Shown one piece after another: positions 31,098 to 40,409 of a DNA stretch of 64,000 nt. Location: the NCBI RefSeq assembly GCF_014193655.1, contig NZ_JACHZQ010000002.1:677827-741826 (forward strand), given 5' to 3'. Position 1 is the stretch's first letter. The number at the start of each line of letters is the position of its first letter. The notes under the pieces are model-generated. The model was not told the origin of the DNA and did not search any database. It saw nothing but the letters and a program-made list of their open reading frames with translations. Source of the stretch: Rhizobium sp. BK313 (GTDB lineage: Bacteria; Pseudomonadota; Alphaproteobacteria; Rhizobiales; Rhizobiaceae). Made by a program: the position numbers and the translations under genes.

Positions 31098-31718
31098 CTA
31101 CCAGCCAATATCCCAAGGGCGCGGCTTGCCATGAAAAATCACGACGCGAGCGTCTGCCGGGATCGAGCCGTTTCCGCTTTCATCATCATAAAGCGCCTGT
31201 CGCACATGCGACTTCCAAGAGACAATTTGGCCAGGTAGTAAATCCTGCCAGCGGCTGGCGCGCTCGAGCCAGAATAGCTCCAGAAACGCCTGGTCGCCGC
31301 CCTTATGATAGATATCCATCCAATGCTGTGGCTTATCGATCCATTCGCCCCAGATCCAATCACGAGCCGCTTCCGGCAGAAACATGATCGATGATTGCAA
31401 GCCCTCAGGACGATAGATATCGCGCATCAGAGCGAGCTGGTTGACGGATACGATATCGGCGAGGTTTCCGACAATTGAGGTGTCCAGATCCATGAAGAGG
31501 ATGTCACCGGTCATCCCCGGCCGGAAAAGCTCCATCTTGGACCACCAGCCCGGCCAATCAGCCGTCAGCGGAAGGGTCCGGACGCCCTCCACTTCAATAT
31601 CGGAAAGACACCGAAAGTCAGCATTGGGAAGATGATTCATCACCTGCTTGTGCAAGCGCAAGACATGGTCGGCCCTGTATTCGCCGCCGGATCGCAGCAC
31701 ACAAAAAACGGAAATCAC
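31098..31718 (-). CDS. Glycosyltransferase-like protein (DxD motif)
   Basis: A 206-aa soluble protein. It begins MISVFCVLRSGGEYRADHVLRL, and FMDLDT (D77, D79) is a DxD-type nucleotide-sugar and metal site, followed by donor-site-like NLADIV. This resembles short GT8-like or uncharacterised rhizobial glycosyltransferases. The acceptor is unknown, and no polysaccharide cluster is adjacent. The C-terminus ends in FHGKPRPWDIGW, a motif common in such proteins. Confidence 0.7.
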   Translation of the reverse strand: MISVFCVLRSGGEYRADHVLRLHKQVMNHLPNADFRCLSDIEVEGVRTLPLTADWPGWWSKMELFRPGMTGDILFMDLDTSIVGNLADIVSVNQLALMRDIYRPEGLQSSIMFLPEAARDWIWGEWIDKPQHWMDIYHKGGDQAFLELFWLERASRWQDLLPGQIVSWKSHVRQALYDDESGNGSIPADARVVIFHGKPRPWDIGW

Positions 31719-32175
31719 GTTCTACCATCGTGGCTTGATATATCTGCTTCAACGAACAAAATTCGCCGATTGGTAGAACATACGGAGCGCTGCAAGACGT
31801 GTCATCGGGTGCATCATAATTTTGGCGTCCTGCGGACGAGAAGTCACAGCTATATCGATCTTGACAGAGAAGAGCTTCGCGCCGCACTGACGATCGAGGC
31901 CATGGCACGGAGCCCGAAGCTCCTCCAAGGGCAGACGGCGTTCACGACGCAAAGGCTCGCAATCTCGAATTCCTTGGCAAAAGCGCGCCGCTTTTTGCGA
32001 TTGACGTGCAGAACTTTGCTCCGCAAACAGAACCTTTCGTTCTTTTCAGGCGCGAGAAAGTTGACCATGGAGCAAGCACGCGCATCACCGATGCGCGACA
32101 ATCGTGCTTCTGGCCAAGTAACTTATAAGCCGGAATAGCTTCTGCAGCCTCTAGGATCGTGCCCGTCGAGAAATG
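31719..32175. other. Intergenic stretch without a convincing gene
   Basis: These 457 bp lie between the 5' end of the glycosyltransferase-like gene and the 3' end of the protease gene. Open frames on both strands (the largest is 31632-32138 plus) lack ribosome sites and recognisable protein features. Base composition is lower in GC than nearby genes. It may hold the promoter of the leftward glycosyltransferase gene. Confidence 0.5.
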
Positions 32176-34296
32176 CTACTTTCCGTCAGTGTTTCCCGAT
32201 CGTTGGGTCGCAGCCTTGAGCACGCCCGCCTGCAGATCCGCCTCATCGGCAACAATGGAGGCGGCCTCGTTCAGCACCACGTCTTTCGCGTTCTTGCGGG
32301 CATTTTCAATGGCAATATCAGCACTCAGGCTACGCTCGTTTGCCTGCAGGCCGTCGTCTTCACCAGTGTCCACCCCATCGTTTATCTGCTCGCGCGACTT
32401 GAGACGACTTGCCTGAGCAGTCATTTCATTGCGACGTTCGCTTTCATTGAGGGAGACAACCCCTTTCTCGCGCTGCGCCTTCAGTTCGGCAATGTCTTCG
32501 ACGAAGCGTTGGAAATCCCGATCGTTCTGCACCCGAGCATCGTGGCTGCTCTGCAGTTGCGGCAGCAATGCCTTTATATTACCGGCAGCCGTATAGTTCG
32601 CTGGCTTGACCTGCGTCCACGGCAAAGCGTTGTCATAACTCGACTCACCAAAGCTCTTAGGGTCCGAAAGGCCCGGCAAGCTGATGTCGGGCGTCACGCC
32701 GCGCAGCTGTGTCGTACCGCCATTGACACGGAAAAACTGAGCAACCGTTAATTTCAGCTCGCCGAACTTCGGCTTGCTGCTGTGGGCCACCTGGTCAAGA
32801 TTGACCACAGTTTGCACGGTCCCTTTACCAAAACTGGGTTCGCCGACGATCACACCTCGACCATAGTCTTGTATCGCTGCGGCAAAAATCTCGGAAGCCG
32901 ATGCCGAGCCGCGATTGATCAATACACCAACCGGACCTGTCCAGGCAGGCGCGGGGAGATCATCGCTTTCAACGTCCACCTTGCCATCGGCATCCCGTTC
33001 CTGAACCACCGGGCCTTTGCCGACAAACAAACCTGTCAAATCAATCGCCTCGGCCAACGAACCGCCGCCGTTGTTGCGCAAGTCGATCAGAACGCTGTCG
33101 ACATTGTCCTGCTTCAGTTCAGCGAGAAGCTTGGCGACATCGCGGCTAGCGCTGCGATAATCCTTGTCGCCTTTTCGACGCGCTTCAAAGTCTTCGTAGA
33201 AGGCGGGCAGCGTAATCACCCCGATCCTGCGAGTGGCGTCGCCATCCTTTACTGACAGGATCGTCTTCTTGGCAGCCTGTTTGTCGAGGCTGATTTTATC
33301 GCGCACCAGGCTGATGACGTGATGCTTGCCATCCGGTCCGGCATCCGCCGGCAAAATGTCCAGGCGCACGACAGAACCCTTTGCGCCACGTATCATCTGC
33401 ACGATTTCATCGAGGCGTGTACCGACCACTTCCTTTATCGGGCCGTTCTGGCCTTGACCAACACCGACAATGCGGTCACCAACCGCGAGCTTGCCGGACA
33501 ATTGCGCCGGGCCGCCGGCCACGAGCTCGCGGATCGTCGTGTAGTCATCTCTTTCCTGCAGCACAGCGCCGATACCAACGAGCGAGAGCTTCATTGAAAT
33601 ATCAAATTCGGCCGCAGCGGCTGCACCGAAATAGTCGGTATGCGGATCGATCGATGTTGTATAGGCATCCATGAATGTCTGGAAGACGTCGTCGCTCTTG
33701 TACTTGTAGGCGCGCTCGAGAGAGTTTTCGTAGCGTTTGTCGAGCGTATCGCGAATGCCAGCATCATCTTTGCCAGCCAGCTTCAAACGCAGCCAGTCGC
33801 TCTTGACGCGCTTGCGCCACAGGTCATTGCTTTCCGCTTCGGATTGCGGCCAGGGCTCCTTGTCGCGGACGAGCGGATAGTCTTCCTGCACACTGAAATC
33901 GAAGTTCTGCTTGAGCAAGCCGCGCGCGTAATTCATGCGGTCGACAACGCGCTGCACATACACGTTGAAAATGGAAAAGGGGATCTTCAGGTCTTCCCGG
34001 TTGATGGCATCGTCAATCTTGGCGCTGTCAGCCATGAACTTGTCGATGTCCGTCTGCAGGAAGAGGACACGGTCCGGATCCAGCGACTTGATAAACTGGT
34101 TCATGACCCTGGCCGACAAGGCATCATCGAGTGGAATGGGCCTATAGTGGAAACGCGTGAGAAATTGCGCGCTCAAATGGGCCGCTTGCTCCTGCTGCTG
34201 CAGCGGCGCCAAGATTGGCGGTGAACCGGCTTCCAAGGCGTATGCCGACGGTGCAAGTGCCAAGAATATGCCGAGAAGGCTGTGTTGTATACGCAT
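32176..34296 (-). CDS. prc: Tail-specific (carboxy-terminal processing) protease Prc/Tsp
   Basis: Periplasmic serine protease that degrades proteins with exposed nonpolar C-termini. The 706-aa product has a signal peptide ending near SAYA-LEAG (about residue 20), an N-terminal helical domain, a PDZ domain (about 235-320), a family S41 catalytic core and a charged C-terminal domain. By comparison with E. coli Prc the triad is S466, D477 and K491 (GSASASEIF, Asp at +11, Lys at +25 in FGKGTVQ). This is the long Prc form known from gammaproteobacteria rather than the short CtpA form (about 440 aa) usual in rhizobia. ATG 34296 is chosen over TTG 34311 for the signal peptide. Confidence 0.92.
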   Translation of the reverse strand: MRIQHSLLGIFLALAPSAYALEAGSPPILAPLQQQEQAAHLSAQFLTRFHYRPIPLDDALSARVMNQFIKSLDPDRVLFLQTDIDKFMADSAKIDDAINREDLKIPFSIFNVYVQRVVDRMNYARGLLKQNFDFSVQEDYPLVRDKEPWPQSEAESNDLWRKRVKSDWLRLKLAGKDDAGIRDTLDKRYENSLERAYKYKSDDVFQTFMDAYTTSIDPHTDYFGAAAAAEFDISMKLSLVGIGAVLQERDDYTTIRELVAGGPAQLSGKLAVGDRIVGVGQGQNGPIKEVVGTRLDEIVQMIRGAKGSVVRLDILPADAGPDGKHHVISLVRDKISLDKQAAKKTILSVKDGDATRRIGVITLPAFYEDFEARRKGDKDYRSASRDVAKLLAELKQDNVDSVLIDLRNNGGGSLAEAIDLTGLFVGKGPVVQERDADGKVDVESDDLPAPAWTGPVGVLINRGSASASEIFAAAIQDYGRGVIVGEPSFGKGTVQTVVNLDQVAHSSKPKFGELKLTVAQFFRVNGGTTQLRGVTPDISLPGLSDPKSFGESSYDNALPWTQVKPANYTAAGNIKALLPQLQSSHDARVQNDRDFQRFVEDIAELKAQREKGVVSLNESERRNEMTAQASRLKSREQINDGVDTGEDDGLQANERSLSADIAIENARKNAKDVVLNEAASIVADEADLQAGVLKAATQRSGNTDGK

Positions 34297-34702
34297 TAAG
34301 CTTTGATCCAATTCTCAACGATGAGTCTTTAATGTGTGATGTTCGTGGAGCAATTATGGTTTTTAGGCAACTAAACGGACGCGCCCGCCTAGAAAGATTT
34401 CCAAAATGTCTCCGCGCGACACAGGTTGCTTGCTTTTAGGTTCTCAAAAAACACCAACCGCACGAATTTCGTTCAAGGAAAAATGGCATTCGCGACCTGG
34501 TCAGAAAGGTAATCTAGAGTCCGTCGGATTGTTGCGCCCGCGCACATGGGGCAGCCCACGGCGCCAGCTCTCATATTTTCGTGGATGCCCCATTAATTTT
34601 ACGGCGCCGGGTAGGGATTGATAGCGTCGACCGGGAAATGTGGAATTGTGGCGACGCAAGCGGACCAGGACCCATGTCCTCACTAGCAGCATCCGCGGCC
34701 TG
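34297..34702. other. Gene-free region between prc and esterase gene
   Basis: These 406 bp lie upstream of prc and downstream of the esterase gene. They are AT-rich near prc, where its promoter must lie, but no confident -35/-10 pair was found. No gene, repeat or strong hairpin was seen. Confidence 0.5.
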
Positions 34703-35605
34703 CTATCTCGGCGCTCTATTCATGCATCGCTGAATAAAATCTCCCGCATGCCCTATTGCCTGCCGTCCTGCTTCGAGCTTTGCGTTCCATAGCGGCCATG
34801 CGTGGATCATGCGCGGCCAGATCTCGAGTGTCACCTCGACGTCGGCTTCGCCCGCAGCCGCTGCAAATCTTGTGGCATCGGCAAGCAGGCTTTCATCCGA
34901 TCCGACCTGGATGAGGAGTGGCGGCATTCCCTTCAGATCAGCATAGAGCGGGGAAACGCGAGGATCCTTGCGATCCACCTGCGGGGGCACGTATGCCTCG
35001 GCGAGCTCAAGCAAATAGCCTTTGTGAATGAGTGGATCGATCGCATCCTTCGTGACAAGCGTCGTACCGGACATGGTCAGATCAGTCCAAGGTGAAATCA
35101 GCCAGCCACACGCCGGCAAGGCTTCGCCGCCGGCGAGCAGCGCGTTGATCAGCGCGACGGTCAGGCCCGCGCCGGCGCTGTCGCCGCCAACGGCAATGTG
35201 TTCGGCGTCGATGCCCTGCGCGCGCAAAAAACGCCAGGCCGCGATTGCATCGTTAAGGGCTGCCGGAAACGGATTTTCCGGCGCGAGGTGATAGCCGACA
35301 GCGAGCGTCCGCGCGCCCGCCGCCCGTCCGGCCTCGGTCGCCAGACGGCGATGGCTGACGATCGAGCCCGAGCAATAGCCACCCCCGTGAAAGAACAGGA
35401 GAACGCGCGAGGCATCGCTGTGCGGGGCCAATGACCATTCGGCGGAAAAGCCGTTCAATACGACCCCTTCCAGCTTGATATCGTCAGCAATCGGCCAGGC
35501 GGCACCGACTTCCTCGATTCTGTTCCGCCGTTCGGTCCATCCGACAGGGCGGGGTTTGGAGCTCAACAGGGCTCGAATAGCATCGATTTCGCGGTGGTCC
35601 GTCAT
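34703..35605 (-). CDS. Alpha/beta hydrolase, hormone-sensitive-lipase-like esterase
   Basis: A 300-aa cytoplasmic esterase of family IV. HGGGYCSGS is the oxyanion-hole motif, GDSAGAGL contains the nucleophile Ser, and the Asp and His are expected in the C-terminal VGSDESLL and MIHAWPLW segments. The ATG at 35605 is preceded by GGAG at good spacing; ATG 35617 is possible. The natural ester is unknown. It stands alone. Confidence 0.88.
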   Translation of the reverse strand: MTDHREIDAIRALLSSKPRPVGWTERRNRIEEVGAAWPIADDIKLEGVVLNGFSAEWSLAPHSDASRVLLFFHGGGYCSGSIVSHRRLATEAGRAAGARTLAVGYHLAPENPFPAALNDAIAAWRFLRAQGIDAEHIAVGGDSAGAGLTVALINALLAGGEALPACGWLISPWTDLTMSGTTLVTKDAIDPLIHKGYLLELAEAYVPPQVDRKDPRVSPLYADLKGMPPLLIQVGSDESLLADATRFAAAAGEADVEVTLEIWPRMIHAWPLWNAKLEAGRQAIGHAGDFIQRCMNRAPR

Positions 35606-35945
35606 CTTGATCTCCATATCGGCCCGGATCAGGTCATTGCTGGATTTCAGTCGATGCAGATGTGATTGCGGCTGACCAGGCGCCAAAGGCGTTTGGCCGG
35701 TCCCGCGCCTTTGAGGCGTTCTTGGGGAATGGCGTTAAAATTTTTCGTCGGTCCCGGCCGTAGAATAGAATTGGGTCCGCGCGGTTGCAAGCATGCAAGC
35801 GCCGACAACGAAGATCCGTTTTTGCTGCTAGCGCTTCAACCCGGGGCAAAAATACGCGGTCCAATGTCGCTTGGCAGATAGTTTGAGAATCTAAGTAACG
35901 GGATTCTCAATTTAACTGCAATCGCTTCAACTCCCTAGCAGCTGA
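35606..35945. other. Region between esterase start and LysR stop
   Basis: These 340 bp hold no gene. They carry the 9-bp inverted repeat at 35883-35910 and presumably the esterase promoter. Confidence 0.5.
35883..35910. repeat. Perfect 9-bp inverted repeat after lysR
   Basis: TTGAGAATC (35883-35891), a 10-nt spacer, GATTCTCAA (35902-35910). It lies 36 bp beyond the LysR stop and upstream of the esterase gene, and could be a weak bidirectional terminator or an operator. Confidence 0.5.
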
Positions 35946-36854
35946 TCAGGCGTTCGTGCCCGGCAGGCCGAAAGCTTGCTGGAAATAGCGCCTGAATGCC
36001 AGCATGGGCTGAGTGAACTCGATATTGGCGCGCCAAGCCAGGCCGACATCCATCGGTGGGACAGGGTCCTGGATGTTCACAGTATCAATGCGCCGTCCTT
36101 CGAGCGACCATGGGCGGTGCACCATATCCGAGAGGATAGCGACACCAAGGCTATTTGCTACCATCGACCTGACTGCCTCGATCGAGCTTGTCCTCAACAG
36201 CACCTTTGGTTGATACGGCGTTTTGCTCCAATATTTGAGTGAGGAGTGGGCCGCTTCATCCACGGTCAGCATGATGTACGGCTCTTCCGCGATATCGCGC
36301 AGGCCGATGCCGTCGCGACGCAACAGGCTGTGACCTGCCGGAACCCAGAGCCGCCTCACAGAGCTCAGAAGTGTCTCGGTCGTGAGCATCGGATTGAGGA
36401 TATTCGAGGTCAGCAACACCGAAATGTCATAGCGGTTGGTCAGCAAACCCTCCTCGATCGACTCTCGATTGACTTCGTAGAGCTGGATCCTCAGCTTGGG
36501 ATAGAGGCGACGCATGCGCTCGATGTGCATGGGCAGGAAATAACCGATCACCGTGTAGGTGGCGGCAACGATAAGCTCTCCCTCGATGTCGCTGCTGACC
36601 AGATTGAGATGCGTCGCCTCATCGACCTTTGCCAGGATCTCATAGGCATGGGACAGAAATTGACGCCCGGCCGTCGTCATTTCCATGCCCTGCGGTGTGC
36701 GGTCGAACAGTGACACGCCGACTGTCAGTTCGAGATCCTTGATTGCCGCTGTGACGGCCGACTGTGATATCGACAGGTTGATGGCCGCATGCGAGATCTG
36801 TCCATACTCGGCTGTTGCGACGAAATAGCGAAGCTGCCGCAGGCTGAGGCTCAT
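35946..36854 (-). CDS. LysR-family transcriptional regulator
   Basis: A 302-aa regulator with N-terminal helix-turn-helix (SLRQLRYFVATAEYGQISHAAINLSISQSAVTAAIKDLE, about 3-40) and a substrate-binding domain. GGAGGG sits 5-10 bp before ATG 36854; the longer frame from 36977 has no such support. It diverges from pxpA and probably controls that operon in response to a pathway compound, possibly 5-oxoproline (inference). Confidence 0.9.
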   Translation of the reverse strand: MSLSLRQLRYFVATAEYGQISHAAINLSISQSAVTAAIKDLELTVGVSLFDRTPQGMEMTTAGRQFLSHAYEILAKVDEATHLNLVSSDIEGELIVAATYTVIGYFLPMHIERMRRLYPKLRIQLYEVNRESIEEGLLTNRYDISVLLTSNILNPMLTTETLLSSVRRLWVPAGHSLLRRDGIGLRDIAEEPYIMLTVDEAAHSSLKYWSKTPYQPKVLLRTSSIEAVRSMVANSLGVAILSDMVHRPWSLEGRRIDTVNIQDPVPPMDVGLAWRANIEFTQPMLAFRRYFQQAFGLPGTNA

Positions 36855-36883
36855 GAAATCCCTCCGATCAGTTTTTCCGAGAA

Positions 36884-36906
36884 TCGAATCAACAAATGAG
36901 ATTCGA
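36884..36906. promoter_or_regulatory. Inverted repeat before lysR, possible operator
   Basis: TCGAATC (36884-36890), a 9-bp spacer, GATTCGA (36900-36906): a perfect 7-bp inverted repeat 30 bp before the lysR start, where an autoregulatory site would lie. Confidence 0.45.
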
Positions 36907-37003
36907 AGATCCAAAAGCGAGCTAGTTTTCGATCCCTTTATGTGCACCAGCAATAACTTGTTGATATGGTTATACATATTTCGATGCGCAATTGTGCACT
37001 GGT

Positions 37004-37024
37004 ATCAATTTATCAGATATTGAT
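37004..37024. promoter_or_regulatory. LysR-type operator candidate upstream of pxpA
   Basis: ATCAAT (37004-37009), 9 bp, ATTGAT (37019-37024): an AT-rich dyad with LysR-box geometry 54 bp before the pxpA start, in the divergent region. Confidence 0.45.
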
Positions 37025-37077
37025 GCTTTGAAAATTGTATTTTTAAGAATGACGCTTTCACTCTAACGTCTTGGTCC

Positions 37078-37923
37078 ATGATGGTCCCGATCGGGACGCG
37101 GGTGCGAGGTCATGAATTGAAGGAAGCGGTCGATATCAATTGCGACATGGGAGAGGCCTTCGGGCGCTGGCGGATCGGCGATGCAGTTGACGAAGAACTC
37201 ATTCCACTGATCAGCTCCGCCAATATTGCGACCGGCTTTCATGCCGGCGATCCCAATCTGATGGACGAAACTGTGCGAATGGCAGCGGCCCATGGCGTCG
37301 GTGTTGGGGCTCATCCCGGTTACCGCGACTTGCAAGGTTTCGGGCGCCGTAAAATCAATGGCACCAGCCGCGAGATCGTCAACGATCTGATCTACCAGGT
37401 GGGAGCTCTGCGTGAGTTTGCCAGACGTCACGATGTCCCGGTGCAGCATGTAAAGCCGCACGGCGCGCTGTATATGGAGCTCGCTGCTAATGCGGACCTT
37501 TCGCAGCTGTTCATACAGTATATGCGCACGGCCGCGCCCAACATGTTCGTCTTCTGTATGGACCGTTCGGCGACCTGCCTTGCCGCTCAGGAGGCGGGCC
37601 AGCCGATCGTTCGCGAGTTCTATGCCGACCGTGACTACGGCGATACGGGTTGGATCGTCTTTACCCGGGATGCCGGTCGTCCGGATCCGAAAGCAATTGC
37701 GCGGAAGGTAGTCAGGGCCTGTACCGAGGGGGTGGTTCGCACCGTCAGCGGCGCGGATATCCCGATTGCCTTCGATTCCATCTGTTTTCATTCCGACACA
37801 TTGGGTGCGCTCGAGATCGTACGTCATATACGTGAGGCCCTTGTCGCCGAGGGCATCCGGATTGCACCCGTTTCGCAGATATTGAACAACGACGCCGCGC
37901 GGAGGTCCCATGAGCAAGCTTGA
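37078..37923 (+). CDS. pxpA: 5-oxoprolinase subunit PxpA (LamB/YcsF family)
   Basis: A 281-aa LamB/YcsF protein. The signature [11 protein letters not shown] (residues 19-29) is the family hallmark. With PxpB and PxpC it forms the prokaryotic ATP-dependent 5-oxoprolinase, opening 5-oxoproline to glutamate. The N-terminus before the signature is longer than usual (E. coli about 244 aa), so translation might start later, for example at a GTG or TTG inside; ATG 37078 and 37081 have no strong ribosome site. It overlaps the BCCP gene by 14 bp. Confidence 0.88.
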   Translation: MMVPIGTRVRGHELKEAVDINCDMGEAFGRWRIGDAVDEELIPLISSANIATGFHAGDPNLMDETVRMAAAHGVGVGAHPGYRDLQGFGRRKINGTSREIVNDLIYQVGALREFARRHDVPVQHVKPHGALYMELAANADLSQLFIQYMRTAAPNMFVFCMDRSATCLAAQEAGQPIVREFYADRDYGDTGWIVFTRDAGRPDPKAIARKVVRACTEGVVRTVSGADIPIAFDSICFHSDTLGALEIVRHIREALVAEGIRIAPVSQILNNDAARRSHEQA

Positions 37924-38152
37924 GATCAGATCACCCCTTCCGGGAACCTTCTACAGGGCTTCGTCTCCGGACGTTCCGCCGTTTAAAGCCGAAGGTGACA
38001 CCGTCGCGGCAAGCGACACGATCGGGCTCATCGAGGTCATGAAGACCTTCCAGCAGATCGCTGCCGGGCTGGACGGCAGGAACATTACCTTCCTCGTCGA
38101 GAACGAGGAACCGGTGATGGCCGGGCAGATCATCGCGGAGGTGGACCCATGA
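37910..38152 (+). CDS. Biotin carboxyl carrier protein-like (biotinyl domain)
   Basis: An 80-aa stand-alone biotinyl domain. EVMKT contains the predicted biotinylated Lys45. It lacks the long N-terminal linker of normal AccB, so it is a specialised carrier for this operon, not the housekeeping one. It overlaps pxpA and the biotin carboxylase gene (4 bp, ATGA). Confidence 0.9.
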   Translation: MSKLEIRSPLPGTFYRASSPDVPPFKAEGDTVAASDTIGLIEVMKTFQQIAAGLDGRNITFLVENEEPVMAGQIIAEVDP

Positions 38153-39534
38153 CCATTCGGTCGGTTCTGGTTGCCAACCGCGGCGAAATCGCCGTGAGGA
38201 TCATAATGGCGGCAAAGGCGCTCGGAATTCGCACCGTGCAGGTCCATAGCGCAGCAGACGCCGAGATGCTCGCGGTCAAGCTGGCTGACGAGGCGATCAA
38301 CATCGGTTCGCCGGCACCGAAGAAGTCCTATCTGAACATCGATGCGATCGTCGCCGCAGCTCTTTCGGCTGGTGTCGATGCCGTTCATCCCGGCTATGGG
38401 TTTCTATCTGAGAACGGAGATTTCGCCGATGCCGTTGAGACAGCCGGCATGATCTTCATCGGACCAAGCGGCAAGGCGATCCGATTGCTTGGCGACAAAG
38501 TCGCCGCTCGTGAAGTCGCCGCACGTGCCGGCGTCCCGACGGTGCCAGGAAGCGACGGCCGCGTCCTCGATATCGATGCAGCCGCGTCGGTTGCCGCGCG
38601 CATCGGCTTTCCTGTCATGATCAAGGCCGCAGCCGGTGGCGGCGGGCGAGGCATTCGTATCGTCCAGTCACAGGCCGAACTCCAGGAGCAGTTTCCGCTC
38701 GCTTCGGCGGAGGCGGCTGCTGCCTTCGGCGATGGCGGCCTTTACATGGAGAAGGTCATCACCCGCGCCCGACATATCGAGGTGCAGATTTTTGGTGACG
38801 GCCAGAATTTCGTTCACTGCTTCGAGCGCGAATGCTCGCTACAGCGTCGCCGCCAGAAGGTTTGGGAAGAAGCGCAGGCCTTCCTGCTCCCGGATGAGGT
38901 GCGAGAACGCTTATGCGCCAGCGCGGTCGCACTTGTGGCCGAAGTTGGGTACCGCGGTGCCGGCACGGTCGAATATCTTTACGACGAAGACAGCCGCGAG
39001 TTCTATTTCATCGAGGTGAATACACGTATTCAAGTCGAACATCCGGTCACTGAAATGATCACCGGCGTCGATCTGGTGCAGGAGATGTTCAAGGTGGCAG
39101 GAGGCGCTCCCCTCTCGCTGTCGCAGTCTAATATTCGGGCTCGTGGTCATGCCATCGAATGCCGGATCAACGCCGAGGATCCGGCCAGGGGTTTTCTACC
39201 GGCGCCGGGTACGGTCACGCGGCTGTCGATCCCGGAGGGCGAGGGCATCCGCTTCGATACGATGCTTTATACCGGCTACACCGTTCCGCCCTTCTACGAT
39301 TCGCTCCTCGGCAAGCTGATCGTCTGGGCCGAGGATCGCGACGCCTGCCTGGACAGGCTCGCCACCGCGCTTTCGGATTTGAAGATCGAGGGCTTACCGA
39401 CGACGATTCCACTGCATCTTGCCTTGGCCCGGGACCCTTCGGTGCGCAAGGGAGCATTTCACACCCGTTTTCTCGAATCCTGGCTGGAGACCGATTTTAT
39501 CGCGGTTGACGGCATAGCCGCGGAGGTTGCCTGA
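38149..39534 (+). CDS. Biotin carboxylase (AccC-like)
   Basis: A 461-aa ATP-grasp enzyme that carboxylates biotin on the neighbouring carrier. It has the opening VLVANRGEIAVRII, the ATP-grasp glycine loop AAAGGGGRGIRIV, and the ERECSLQRRRQK and EVNTRIQVEHPVTE catalytic segments. All look intact. Linkage to pxpABC is frequent in bacteria, and the combination resembles a split urea amidolyase; the acceptor of the carboxyl group here is unknown. Confidence 0.92.
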   Translation: MTIRSVLVANRGEIAVRIIMAAKALGIRTVQVHSAADAEMLAVKLADEAINIGSPAPKKSYLNIDAIVAAALSAGVDAVHPGYGFLSENGDFADAVETAGMIFIGPSGKAIRLLGDKVAAREVAARAGVPTVPGSDGRVLDIDAAASVAARIGFPVMIKAAAGGGGRGIRIVQSQAELQEQFPLASAEAAAAFGDGGLYMEKVITRARHIEVQIFGDGQNFVHCFERECSLQRRRQKVWEEAQAFLLPDEVRERLCASAVALVAEVGYRGAGTVEYLYDEDSREFYFIEVNTRIQVEHPVTEMITGVDLVQEMFKVAGGAPLSLSQSNIRARGHAIECRINAEDPARGFLPAPGTVTRLSIPEGEGIRFDTMLYTGYTVPPFYDSLLGKLIVWAEDRDACLDRLATALSDLKIEGLPTTIPLHLALARDPSVRKGAFHTRFLESWLETDFIAVDGIAAEVA

Positions 39535-40409
39535 TGCCTGCACGCTATACATTCGGGGGTGACGAGCATCTTTTCGTCGAATGCAGCGATGAGATGTCTC
39601 TCGAAGCCTTCTTCAAAAGCCTGTCGATGGCCAAGGGCGTGCGCGAGAGCGGCATCAAGGGCGTTACTGAAATCTGCCCCGCCAACGCCTCCTTCCAGAT
39701 CAAGTTCGATCCGGATCTGATCAAGCCGGACGATCTTCTGCGCGAGGTCAAGGCAATCGAAGGGGCGGCTGAAAAGTCGGATCCCGTTATCACGACCCGC
39801 ATTGTCGAAATTCCCGTCTTCTACAACGATCCGTGGACGCATGAGACCCTGATGCGTTTTCGCGAGCGCCATCAGGAACCGTCGGGCACCGATCTCGATT
39901 ATGCCGCCAGGATCAACGGCTATGACGCGGTCGAGGACTTTGTCGCCGCTCATGCTGGCTCGCCATGGTTCGTCTCGATGGTCGGCTTCGTTGCGGGCCT
40001 GCCGTTCATGTACCAGATGGTGGAGCGACAGCGACAGATCGAAGTGCCGAAATATCTGCGCCCGCGTACCGACACGCCGCGGCTAACGGTCGGCCACGGT
40101 GGCTGCTTCGGCTGCATCTATTCGGTGCGTGGGGCAGGCGGCTATCAGATGTTCGGCATCACGCCGATGCCGATCTTCGATCCTACGCAATCGACGAGCT
40201 ATCTGCGTGACTTCATGGTGTTCTTCCGGCCGGGAGACATCGTGAAATTCCGGCCGATCGATCGCGATCACTACGATCAGGCGGTCGAGGATGTCGATCG
40301 GGGTCGCTTCGCTCCGCCGATCCGCGAGGTCAGGTTTGATCTGCGGCAATATCAAGCCGATATCGACGGCTATAACGCCAAGCTGGAGGGCGCGCTGCAT
40401 GGCCATTAA
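39534..40409 (+). CDS. pxpB: 5-oxoprolinase subunit PxpB (KipI/allophanate hydrolase subunit 1 family)
   Basis: A 291-aa protein with the KipI family core (VEIPVFYNDPW, VGFVAGLPFMYQM, and the FGITPMPIFDP segment). At 291 aa it is longer than E. coli PxpB (218), with an extended C-terminal part. It overlaps the biotin carboxylase stop by one base and pxpC by 11 bp, so the genes are translationally coupled. The partner of PxpC. Confidence 0.88.
   Translation: MPARYTFGGDEHLFVECSDEMSLEAFFKSLSMAKGVRESGIKGVTEICPANASFQIKFDPDLIKPDDLLREVKAIEGAAEKSDPVITTRIVEIPVFYNDPWTHETLMRFRERHQEPSGTDLDYAARINGYDAVEDFVAAHAGSPWFVSMVGFVAGLPFMYQMVERQRQIEVPKYLRPRTDTPRLTVGHGGCFGCIYSVRGAGGYQMFGITPMPIFDPTQSTSYLRDFMVFFRPGDIVKFRPIDRDHYDQAVEDVDRGRFAPPIREVRFDLRQYQADIDGYNAKLEGALHGH

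Noticed and set aside
31632..32138. 168-aa rightward frame between the glycosyltransferase-like gene and prc
   Set aside because: No ribosome site, no domain, and its first part overlaps the glycosyltransferase-like gene on the other strand.
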